DNA of 64,000 nt from Planctomycetota bacterium (lineage in GTDB: Bacteria; Planctomycetota; Planctomycetia; Planctomycetales; Planctomycetaceae), in contig JAQBVJ010000005.1 in NCBI GenBank assembly GCA_027623235.1, positions 49,822 through 113,821 on the forward strand. The letters run 5' to 3'. How positions within the stretch are numbered: the first letter of the stretch is position 1; the number at the start of each line of letters is the position of its first letter. Under the pieces are notes generated by a model. That model searched no databases. It saw only the letters and a list, made by a program, of their open reading frames with translations, and was not told the origin of the DNA. Of this stretch, positions 56,954 to 64,000 are shown in pieces. A program made the position numbers and the translations under genes.

Positions 56954-57553
56954 TCACTTAGCTCCCACGATTCCCTTTGCCAGGCGAACAGCCTTCGCCT
57001 GGTCAATGTCGCCAAGGTAAACCTCTCCGACTCGACCTGTTATGGGGGAGCTGACTTGTGGGGCTCCGATCAGTTTGCCGTCGATCAGAATCGCCAGGCG
57101 GGTTGGTGAGTAGCCCGATAGATCTGGCAATAGTCTCTTGCTCAGCGCGGTCAGTTTCTTTGCTCCGGCTTCCGTGAGGTGGATCTCCAGGCTCCACATG
57201 CCGTCCCGTTCGAAAGCTCCGGCCGATTCCACATCGTCGTTCGTGATCGCGACCTCGTCGGAAATAAATAGCGGTTTGCCCTTCGGAAGGCCTCCGGGAT
57301 CCGGCATTTCGTTCGGAAACCCCGGACCGGCGATGGTCGAGGCGGCTCGCATTTCCAGCAGGATCGTTGGCGAAAGCTCGCTGGCGTACAGCTCGATTGG
57401 ATTCCGACTGGTCGTCTCGGTGATGAATCGGCTGTAGATATACGTGCCGCCGACCATCACGGCCAGCAGTAGAAAAATCATCCCGGCAAGGAAGAATGTC
57501 GAGCGGGTCGAACCATCGCCGGAATCATGACTTTCGGTCTGATCGGTCATCAT
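56954..57553 (-). CDS. SecD P1-head-like membrane protein
   Basis: A 199-residue protein with one N-terminal helix (TFFLAGMIFLLLAVMVGGTY). The following domain resembles the periplasmic P1 head of SecD: ISDEVAITNDDVESAGAFER, LEIHLTEAGAKKLTALSKRL and LAILIDGKLIGAPQVSSPIT. SecD uses this region to handle translocating chains. There is no SecD membrane bundle, so this is a stand-alone copy. GGAG lies 6 bp before ATG 57553. It is divergent from the P-type ATPase-SPFH operon. Confidence 0.8.
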   Translation of the reverse strand: MMTDQTESHDSGDGSTRSTFFLAGMIFLLLAVMVGGTYIYSRFITETTSRNPIELYASELSPTILLEMRAASTIAGPGFPNEMPDPGGLPKGKPLFISDEVAITNDDVESAGAFERDGMWSLEIHLTEAGAKKLTALSKRLLPDLSGYSPTRLAILIDGKLIGAPQVSSPITGRVGEVYLGDIDQAKAVRLAKGIVGAK

Positions 57554-57847
57554 TGTTGTCTCCACAATTGCAACGGGAATCGCGAAACCGGGCATGGGAC
57601 GCGACAGATCGGGGAGCACATTAATTTATGCCGAACTCGATTGACATGTCGAACCGGAATCTCGAACTGAAAGCGCAGAATCCTGGCGGATCGCCCGACG
57701 TGGAATCGCCTCTCTGATCGGGGTAGCATGGCTGGTTCGCCAGCAGGACGGTCACTCCAGCCCGTCCCACCGATCGACCGAATGGGCACGAGAGCCCGTT
57801 CGACATGCCGCGGGGACGGACTCCCGGTTTCCGAGAATCCGACCGCC

Positions 57848-60800
57848 ATGCATTACTGTCCGGAATCCTGTCGGGAATTTCTGGATGAGACTCCAATGGG
57901 AGGCTCGGCCGGCGACGTCGGGCGCAGTTTTCATTACCGCTCGGCGCCGGTTTACCTGCTGACGACGGCCGTCGCGATTCTCTTCGGAGCCGACATTCTG
58001 ATCGGGCTGCTCGATGAGGCCGGCGTGTCCGGCTGGAGTCAGTATCAACAGCTCGCCGGCTTCCGCCTCGCGCTGCTCGCGGCGGTTCTTGGCGGAGCGA
58101 GGATTCTTTACCGGACACTCGAAAGTCTGTTCGACGGAAAAGTTGGAGCCGACCTGGCACTGACGATCGCCTGCCTTGCCGCGATCGTTCTGGGCGAGCA
58201 CTCGACCGCCGCTCTGGTCGTCTTCATCGCGCTCTGCGGAGAAAGCATCGAGGGTTACACAGTCGACCGGGCTCAGAAGGCCATCCGAAGCGTCTTCAAC
58301 CTTTGCCCGCCGACCGCGCGAGTTCTCATCGACGGCCGCGAAACGGAAGTGCCGATCGCCGAGGTCGAGGTCGGACAGTCCGTCGTCGTCCGCCCCGGCG
58401 AGCGAATCCCCGTCGACGGTTCCGTTTCGTCGGGCGATTCGAGTGTCGATGAAAGCGCCCTCACCGGTGAGAGCCTGCCGGTTGAAAAAGAAACCGGCGC
58501 GAGCGTCTTTGCGGGAACGGTGAACCAGTTCGGCTCGCTGGAAATCGAAGCGACGAAAGTCGGCGAGGACACAACACTCGCGCGAGTCGTCCAGCTCGTC
58601 GCCGAAGCCACCGAGAAGAAAGCGCCGCTCGAACGAGCCGCCGATCGCTATGCGCGACTGTTTCTGCCGTTCGTGCTGGGAGCCGCCGTGCTCACGCTGA
58701 TTGGCTGGCGAATCAGCGCGGGCGAATGGCGACCGGGCTTTCTGCCGGCTCTCAGCGTACTGGTGGTCGCCTGCCCGTGTCCGCTGATCCTTGCCACGCC
58801 GAGCGCGGTCATGGCTGCGATGGCCTGGCTGGCCCGGTCCGGTGTCGTGGTGAAAGGCAGCGCCGCTCTGGAACAACTCGCTCAGGTCGACATGTTCGCG
58901 TTTGATAAAACCGGCACGCTGACCAGGGGCGAACTTCAACTCGGGCGAGTCCTCGCCGTCGAGCCGCTCGACGAAACCGAACTCCTTCGGACGGCCGCGA
59001 TCGCCGAACGCCGCAGCGAGCACCTCATTGCCAGGCTGATCTGCCGCGAGGCCGAGGCGCGCGGTTGCGTCCTGCCAGGCGTTTACGAATTCGAAGCTCT
59101 GCCTGGCTGCGGCGTCGTCGCTCAGGTGACGCCGGGAGATCTCGGCGAGTGGGCGACCAAACTCTTCCCTCTCCCCCGCGAGGAAAAGGGGCGGGATCAG
59201 GGCGAACTGGCGAGGCGGTTGTCTCTGACCGTCGGGAATCGGAGGCTCTTCGAACGACTTGAAATCGAACTCCCCGAGTTCCTCGACGCGCAGCTCGCGG
59301 AACTTGACGAGGTCGGTCAGTCGTCGCTCATCGTCGCCGTGCAGGGCCAGGTCCTTGGTGTGATCGGAGTTTGCGACACCGTTCGCGAATCAGCAAAGGA
59401 TGTCCTGGCCGAACTCCGCGCGGCGGGCGTGCGGGATTTCGCAATCCTGACGGGAGACCGCGAGGCACCCGCGAAGCAGCTTGCGGAAGAACTGTCAGGT
59501 TTCGCGACGGTCGAGGCGGGACTGCTGCCGGCGGACAAGTCCTCGTGGATCGAAACTCAAACCGCCGCGGGCCGACGTGTCGCGATGGTCGGCGACGGGG
59601 TCAACGACGCGCCGGCCCTCGCGACCGCGACCGTCGGCATCGCGCTCGGCGGAGTCGGCAGCGACATCGCCGCTGAGGCCGGTGACCTGGTCCTGATGGG
59701 CGACCCGCTGAAGCCGCTGCCTGGCCTGTTGCGATTGTCGAAAGCACTGGTACGGACAATTCGGCAGAGCATTTTTCTGTTCGCCTTCGGGATGAACGGC
59801 GTCGGCATGATCCTTGGAGCGACGGGCATTCTGTCTCCGGCGGCGGCCGCGGTGTTTCATGAAGTCGCCTCGCTGGCCGTGATGCTCAACGCGCTGCGGC
59901 TGTTGTGGTTTGAGCGATGGGAAGTCACGCGGCTCGGTCGGGCCTCGCGCTGGTTCGGGGGCAGTGTCGAGTGGCTCGCCGCCGCGCTATCACCAACGCA
60001 GCTTGTGTTCCGCTTTCTCGCGCACTGGGCGACGCTCGTACGGCTTGGCGTTGCCGGACTGGGGCTCGTCTGGTTCCTGTCAAATGCCGTGCTGATCGGC
60101 CCTGACGAGCAGGCCGTCGTCACTCGCTTCGGCCGGTACGTGGCAACGCTCGACGCGGGCGTGCATTGGCGCTGGCCGGCTCCGTTTGAAGAAGTGCGCC
60201 GCGAGCGTGTCTACGAAATTCGCACGATCGAAATCGGCTTCCGATCTGAGGCCGCGGGACGGGCAGAAGTGCCCGCTCTGCCCGAGGGCAGCCTCGCCGC
60301 AGTTCCCATCGAATGGACCAGCGCGCACGGTCAGCAGGACGACGCCGACGAAGCACTCACCCTGACCGGTGAGGAAATGCCCGTCGAACTGACGGCCGAG
60401 GTTCAATTCCGCATTTCCGATCTTCGCAAGTTTGCGTTCACGAGTCGTGATCCGGAAGACGTTCTGCGGTCGATCGCGGAGAGTTCGCTGCGGGAGCTTG
60501 TCGCGCAACGGTCGCTTGACGGAACCCTGACGGACGGCCGGCGCGAGATTGAAGAGCGGTGGATCGGGAACATCGTGGCCGGTGCCGGACCGTTAGGTCT
60601 TGGCGTTGAGATCACGTCGGCGAGTCTGCTTGATGTTCACCCGCCGCGGCAGGTTGTGCCCTCGTATCGGCAGGTCGCCGACGCGATCGAACTTCAGGCT
60701 CAACTGACGAACGAGGCGGAAGCGTACTACGCCCGCACGGTGCTCAGCGCCGCGGGCGAGGACGCCATCCGCATTCTCAGCAGCTCGGTCAAAGCGCAGA

Positions 60801-61228
60801 CGGGCAGCGAGTCGACAACCGGCTCGGTCACCGACTGGTCACTGACCGAACCGCTCTGGCAGCAGCTGATTGCCGAGTCCGAGGACTCACCCATGCCGCT
60901 TTCCGGTGAGGCTTCGTCCCGTCTGGAGATCGCACGGCAGAAGGCGACTCAGAAGACAACCGCGGCGACCGGATCGGCGGCGAGAATCAACAGCCTGGCT
61001 CCGTTGTTTCTCAGCGAGCCGTCACTGACCGGGCAGCATCTTTACTGGCAGGCGGTTTCGTCGAGCCTGGCCGGCCGTCCGCTGACCGTGCTGGACCCCG
61101 GTGTGTCCGGCCGACGGCACGTGCTGCTGGTCGACCCGGACGAGTTCTCATCACCGGCGATTCTGCAGCCAATGCTGCAGCCTCAACCGGAGCAGGACAT
61201 GCCGCCGGAGGAGGCTCCGCGTGAGTAA
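57848..61228 (+). CDS. P1B-type metal ATPase fused to an SPFH (HflK-like) domain
   Basis: An 1126-residue protein. It lacks an N-terminal HMA domain but begins MHYCPESC with two Cys. ATPase core: TGES (206-209), the CPC metal site as [11 protein letters not shown] (309-311), DKTGT with D353, SEH (390-392) in place of the usual SEHP, GDGVND (582-587) and eight helices in P1B order. A spacer containing a repeat-like insert is near 437-453. After a helix at ~731-749 comes an SPFH domain (~750-960: [40 protein letters not shown]). A ~160-residue tail ends it. It likely exports a soft metal and is tethered into SPFH oligomers. The start is uncertain (57728 and 57782 are in frame). Confidence 0.88.
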   Translation: MHYCPESCREFLDETPMGGSAGDVGRSFHYRSAPVYLLTTAVAILFGADILIGLLDEAGVSGWSQYQQLAGFRLALLAAVLGGARILYRTLESLFDGKVGADLALTIACLAAIVLGEHSTAALVVFIALCGESIEGYTVDRAQKAIRSVFNLCPPTARVLIDGRETEVPIAEVEVGQSVVVRPGERIPVDGSVSSGDSSVDESALTGESLPVEKETGASVFAGTVNQFGSLEIEATKVGEDTTLARVVQLVAEATEKKAPLERAADRYARLFLPFVLGAAVLTLIGWRISAGEWRPGFLPALSVLVVACPCPLILATPSAVMAAMAWLARSGVVVKGSAALEQLAQVDMFAFDKTGTLTRGELQLGRVLAVEPLDETELLRTAAIAERRSEHLIARLICREAEARGCVLPGVYEFEALPGCGVVAQVTPGDLGEWATKLFPLPREEKGRDQGELARRLSLTVGNRRLFERLEIELPEFLDAQLAELDEVGQSSLIVAVQGQVLGVIGVCDTVRESAKDVLAELRAAGVRDFAILTGDREAPAKQLAEELSGFATVEAGLLPADKSSWIETQTAAGRRVAMVGDGVNDAPALATATVGIALGGVGSDIAAEAGDLVLMGDPLKPLPGLLRLSKALVRTIRQSIFLFAFGMNGVGMILGATGILSPAAAAVFHEVASLAVMLNALRLLWFERWEVTRLGRASRWFGGSVEWLAAALSPTQLVFRFLAHWATLVRLGVAGLGLVWFLSNAVLIGPDEQAVVTRFGRYVATLDAGVHWRWPAPFEEVRRERVYEIRTIEIGFRSEAAGRAEVPALPEGSLAAVPIEWTSAHGQQDDADEALTLTGEEMPVELTAEVQFRISDLRKFAFTSRDPEDVLRSIAESSLRELVAQRSLDGTLTDGRREIEERWIGNIVAGAGPLGLGVEITSASLLDVHPPRQVVPSYRQVADAIELQAQLTNEAEAYYARTVLSAAGEDAIRILSSSVKAQTGSESTTGSVTDWSLTEPLWQQLIAESEDSPMPLSGEASSRLEIARQKATQKTTAATGSAARINSLAPLFLSEPSLTGQHLYWQAVSSSLAGRPLTVLDPGVSGRRHVLLVDPDEFSSPAILQPMLQPQPEQDMPPEEAPRE

Positions 61229-61249
61229 TCTTTTTCAGGTTCCTGTTTT

Positions 61250-61333
61250 GAACAGAAGGAACGAAGGCAACGCAGCCACGCGCGATCAGCCCGGCTGCTG
61301 GCGTCTTCTTCGTTCCCTTCGTTTCTTCTGTTC
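61250..61333. repeat. Inverted repeat between the ATPase-SPFH gene and the next SPFH gene
   Basis: Arms 61250-61272 (GAACAGAAGGAACGAAGG type) and 61311-61333 are reverse complements with two mismatches in 23. It lies within the 150-bp gap and could attenuate or process the operon transcript, or be another interspersed repeat. Confidence 0.75.
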
Positions 61334-61378
61334 AGAATTCCGTCTGATCGAGTGCGAAAAGATAAAGAGTAACTTTCC

Positions 61379-62803
61379 ATGAGTGTTGAAATCTCCAATC
61401 CGAATCCAGACGAGTCCTCCGGCGCTGGCCGGAGGATTGTTCAGAGATCGGCCGCTCTTGTCGGAGCGGTGTGCCTCGTTGCGTGGCTGTCGACGTGTTT
61501 TCTGTTCGTCGACGAAACGGAAATTGTGATTGTCGAGAACCTCGGCGAGGTCACCGCGGTGCTCGATCGTGACGAGGATCGCGGGCTCAACATGAAAGCA
61601 CCGTGGCCGATCGGAACGGTGCGGCGGTTTGATCGACGGATCCAGTTGTTCGATCCGGCTGGCAGGGAAGTGTTTACGCGAGACCGGAAAAACATCATTG
61701 CCGATGCCTACCTTTGCTGGCGGATCGCCGAACCGAAAGACGGCGAGACAATTCAGGAGCGACCTGTGCTCCGGTTTCTGCGGGCGCTTGGCAGTCCTGA
61801 GATGGCTCAGGCGCGGCTGGAGACGCGACTGCGATCGACGCTCGCCACGCACGTGGCGCAGGTTGAGCTGACGTCGCTGATGTTTGTGACCGATCGGGAG
61901 GCCGCGCCGGTTGATCCTGCTGTCGCGAACGGTCAGACAGTCGCGCCTCGGGACGAACCAGTGGCGGAACAAATCGGCGATGCCGAGCGAACGTCTCTCG
62001 ACGGGATTTCGCAGGATCTGCTCGCGTCGATGCGGCAACGGGCCGACGAAGCCGTGTCGATCCGCGAACAGATGGGCATCGAGATTGTCGACCTGCGGAT
62101 CAAGCGACTGAGTTTTCCTCGCGGCAACCAGCAGGCCGTCTTTGAGCGAATGAAAAGCGAGCGGCGGAAAATCGCGGATCGTTACCGCAGCGCGGGCCTC
62201 GCAGAGAACACGAAGATCCGCAGCAAAGCCGACCGGCAGCACAGTGAGATCCTCGCCACCGCGGACGCCGAAGCCGAGCGGATTCGAGGCAGGGCCGAGG
62301 CCCAGGCTCTTGCGATTCTCAACGAGGCTCACGCACGGGATCCGGAATTTTATCGACTGGTCAAAACGCTGGATTCCTACGAAACGATTCTCAACGAGAA
62401 GACGACGCTCGTGCTGTCGGCGTCCAGTTCGCTGTTGAAACTTCTCGTCCAGGGGATTCCGGAGAACATGCCGTCTCGCGCGCCGAAGAAGCTCGATGAA
62501 ACCGGTGACGCGAAGCCGGTCACGTCAGTTGGCTCGGAGCCGACCGGCAACGAGGTGAAGCCAGCTTCAGGGACGGATGAGGAATCTGACGTCGAGAAAC
62601 CCGCAGAACCCGCCGGTAATGAGTCGGCGTCGATCGTCCCTTCTTTCCCCCAGGGGGGAGAAGATGGCCGAAGGCCGGATGTGGAGGGGCAGCAGTCGGG
62701 AAATTTGAATTTAAAGTCAACGGCAACGTTCACCCCCTCACCCGCCCTCCGGGCACCCCCTCACCCTCAACGGGGAGAGGGGACGGAGGTGAGCAGTGTC
62801 TGA
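61379..62803 (+). CDS. SPFH/HflC-like membrane protein with repeat-derived tail
   Basis: A 474-residue protein. One helix (AALVGAVCLVAWLSTCFLF) is followed by the SPFH fold: DETEIVIVENLGEVTAVLDR, GLNMKAPWPIGTVRRFDRRI and IADAYLCWRIAEPKDGE. A coiled coil (RKIADRYRSAGLAENTKIRS, AEAERIRGRAEAQALAILNE) is typical of HflC/HflK. Residues ~375-474 are Pro/Glu/Ser-rich and encoded partly by two intergenic-type palindromes. SPFH proteins form large cage-like membrane rings and modulate FtsH. It lies downstream of the ATPase-SPFH gene and overlaps the next gene by 8 bp. Confidence 0.9.
   Translation: MSVEISNPNPDESSGAGRRIVQRSAALVGAVCLVAWLSTCFLFVDETEIVIVENLGEVTAVLDRDEDRGLNMKAPWPIGTVRRFDRRIQLFDPAGREVFTRDRKNIIADAYLCWRIAEPKDGETIQERPVLRFLRALGSPEMAQARLETRLRSTLATHVAQVELTSLMFVTDREAAPVDPAVANGQTVAPRDEPVAEQIGDAERTSLDGISQDLLASMRQRADEAVSIREQMGIEIVDLRIKRLSFPRGNQQAVFERMKSERRKIADRYRSAGLAENTKIRSKADRQHSEILATADAEAERIRGRAEAQALAILNEAHARDPEFYRLVKTLDSYETILNEKTTLVLSASSSLLKLLVQGIPENMPSRAPKKLDETGDAKPVTSVGSEPTGNEVKPASGTDEESDVEKPAEPAGNESASIVPSFPQGGEDGRRPDVEGQQSGNLNLKSTATFTPSPALRAPPHPQRGEGTEVSSV
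62640..62795. repeat. Two palindromic repeats forming the 3' end of the SPFH gene
   Basis: First, TTTCCCCCAGGGGGGAGAAG and GGCCGAAGGCCGGATGTGG (about 62644-62685). Second, CACCCCCTCACCCGCCCTCC then CGGGGAGAGGGGACGGAGGT (62731-62791). Both resemble short interspersed repeats. The second contains the GGAGGTGA used by the next gene as ribosome-binding site. Confidence 0.7.
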
Positions 62804-63839
62804 ACTTTTGCCAAATCTGAATCAAGGTCAGGCCGAGGCCGGCGCGACGCCGCGAAGCCGGAACATCGTAGTCTGGATCGTCGGTGCGCTGATTTTGCTC
62901 GCCTGGCTGGTGACGGGTTTTTACGTCGTCAGTGCCGATGAGGTCGCGGTTCTGCGCATCTTCGGCCACGCTCAACGCGACCAGGCCGGGAATGTTGAGC
63001 TCAAGCCGAGTGGACTCTACTTTCACCTGCCGTGGCCACTGACCCGGATTGACCGCATCCGGATCAACGAATCCCGCACGGTCATTGTCGGCACACCGGA
63101 AATCGACAACCTCGACAGCAGCGAGTTTCTGACGCAGGTTGATCCGGCGCGGCAGTCGGAGCTTCTTTCCGGTGACAAAAACATTCTCAACGTGCAGATC
63201 AATCTGCAGTACCGCATCTCGCGGGAGCGGATTGACGAGTGGCTGTTTCAGTCGGCGGCGAGTGACGAGCGGTTGCGGCTGCTGGCCGGTTCGGTGCTGG
63301 CCGATGTGGTCATGCGGTGCGGAGTCGACTTTGTCCACACGCTCGGCCATACGGAGATTCGTCGTCAGGTGCTCGCGCGGGTCCGCGAGCTTTCGCAAAC
63401 AGCGCAGCTGGGTGTCGAAGTCGACGATGTCACCGTCGCCAGCGTGACGCCGCCAGTGCGAGTGAAGTCGGAGTTCGTCGACGTGTTGAACGCTCGCGCC
63501 GATCGGGAAACTTACATCCAGCGGGCACGGGCTTACGCGGAGCAGAAGCAGGCCGATGCCGACGCGACTCGCCGGCAGACGGAAGACCGCGCGACAACGT
63601 ACGCCCGTCAGACGACGGAGTCCGCCCGCGCTCAGGCGGCGAGTTTCCATCTGCTCATCAGTGAACTGGAGCAGGCTGCATCGGGAACGATGTCGTATGA
63701 ACAAGTCCGCCAGATGGCACTTCGACGCCGGTACCTCGACACACTTTCCGGAGTCTATCGGCGCGTGGCGGGCAAGGTGCTGCTCGATTCCGGACAGCCG
63801 GTGGATATCACGATTCATCGAAACCCGTCGGGGCGTTGA
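62796..63839 (+). CDS. SPFH/HflK-like membrane protein
   Basis: A 347-residue protein starting with GTG at 62796 and preceded by a strong GGAGGTGA. The start overlaps the previous gene by 8 bp, so the two are translationally coupled. One helix (IVVWIVGALILLAWLVTGFY) is followed by DEVAVLRIFGHAQRDQAGNV, GLYFHLPWPLTRIDRIRINE and ILNVQINLQYRISRERIDEW, the HflK SPFH pattern. A coiled coil (YIQRARAYAEQKQADADATR) follows, then a C-terminal DITIHRNPSGR. It is the third SPFH unit of this operon. Confidence 0.92.
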   Translation: MSELLPNLNQGQAEAGATPRSRNIVVWIVGALILLAWLVTGFYVVSADEVAVLRIFGHAQRDQAGNVELKPSGLYFHLPWPLTRIDRIRINESRTVIVGTPEIDNLDSSEFLTQVDPARQSELLSGDKNILNVQINLQYRISRERIDEWLFQSAASDERLRLLAGSVLADVVMRCGVDFVHTLGHTEIRRQVLARVRELSQTAQLGVEVDDVTVASVTPPVRVKSEFVDVLNARADRETYIQRARAYAEQKQADADATRRQTEDRATTYARQTTESARAQAASFHLLISELEQAASGTMSYEQVRQMALRRRYLDTLSGVYRRVAGKVLLDSGQPVDITIHRNPSGR

Positions 63840-64000
63840 CGTCGGCGGACGGCCAGATAGAAGACGCGAAGTTCGCGTCATTGTCCTGTTTCCCTCCGCG
63901 AAAGAGCGCCCTTTCGCGAAGCGAAAGTGGGGTAAGGCGTCGTTCAGAATTAACTTACCCGCTTCGCCTGTTTTTATGTGGGTGAATCTCATAATTCCAG
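63840..64000. other. Right-hand end of window
   Basis: A 161-bp segment with an imperfect palindrome (CGCGAAAGAGCGCCCTTTCG, then GGGGTAAGGC and ACTTACCCGC). No start codon or gene is supported before the end. It could hold the terminator of the SPFH operon. Confidence 0.45.

Noticed and set aside
62730..63992. Minus-strand 420-codon frame opposite the last SPFH gene
   Set aside because: It is antisense to a clear SPFH/HflK-like protein, has no recognisable domain and is rich in Arg and Pro as expected for a shadow in high-GC DNA.

Overview
The window is about 60% G+C, densely coded bacterial DNA that I attribute to a planctomycete (order Planctomycetales or a close relative). The basis is the protein families. 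There is a DUF1549/DUF1553 cytochrome paired with a DUF1501 protein, and there are two very large PVC-type haem-binding CxxCH dehydrogenases with beta-propellers and HEAT-like regions. There are also several exported PQQ-type beta-propellers, Tat-exported Gfo/Idh/MocA oxidoreductases, a BlaI/M56 sensor pair, and many palindromic repeats between genes. No rRNA, tRNA, CRISPR array, transposase, integrase or phage gene was recognised. The only clear housekeeping genes are rpsT (S20), ruvX and a class I mannose-6-phosphate isomerase.

Layout. 1-3881: DUF1501 and PSCyt1/DUF1549/DUF1553 operon. 4041-6339: a possible gene fragment, an ExeA-like ATPase and an exported TIM-barrel protein. 6417-10334: a 1047-residue NACHT-LRR protein whose leucine-rich repeats are six near-identical 69-bp units, followed by palindromes and a 21-bp tandem repeat. 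10335-17392: a dehydrogenase, an orphan Flp pilin, a SASA esterase, an OB/propeller protein, mannose-6-phosphate isomerase, a 252-bp MITE-like element and a SenB-type glycosyltransferase. 17387-22088: membrane protein, cupin, DUF58, Gfo/Idh/MocA, S20 and an MBL hydrolase. 22157-38145: two PVC cytochromes, a Swt1-type HEPN membrane protein, a DtxR-family regulator overlapping ruvX, TPR, inositol phosphatase and propeller genes, and a second, 92-bp copy of the MITE. 38460-46840: BlaI with an M56 protease, SRPBCC, sugar dehydrogenase, Uma2, 2-hydroxyacid dehydrogenase, and a membrane-protein gene next to its decayed duplicate. 46872-56768: a metal ABC permease fused to a DtxR-like domain, a Cys/His-rich lipoprotein, MFS, Gfo/Idh/MocA, DoxX and ApbE genes. 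56954-63839: a SecD-P1-like protein diverging from an operon that encodes a P1B-type metal ATPase fused to an SPFH (HflK-like) domain, then two further SPFH proteins.

How the genes work together. Much of the content is periplasmic catabolism and electron transfer: cytochromes, propellers, a sugar dehydrogenase, a sugar isomerase-like protein and an esterase. This fits a polysaccharide-degrading lifestyle. A second theme is metal handling: the DtxR-family regulator, the permease-DtxR fusion, a Cys/His-rich exported protein and the metal ATPase.

The strongest candidate for a poorly described system is the ATPase-SPFH fusion with its two SPFH partners at 57848-63839. Next are the NACHT-LRR protein with its diversified repeats, and a solitary SenB homologue that suggests selenosugar chemistry. 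The window also shows short intergenic palindromic repeats that have entered reading frames in ApbE, in the metal ATPase and in an SPFH protein. All assignments were made by reading motifs and family resemblance; no database search was run.
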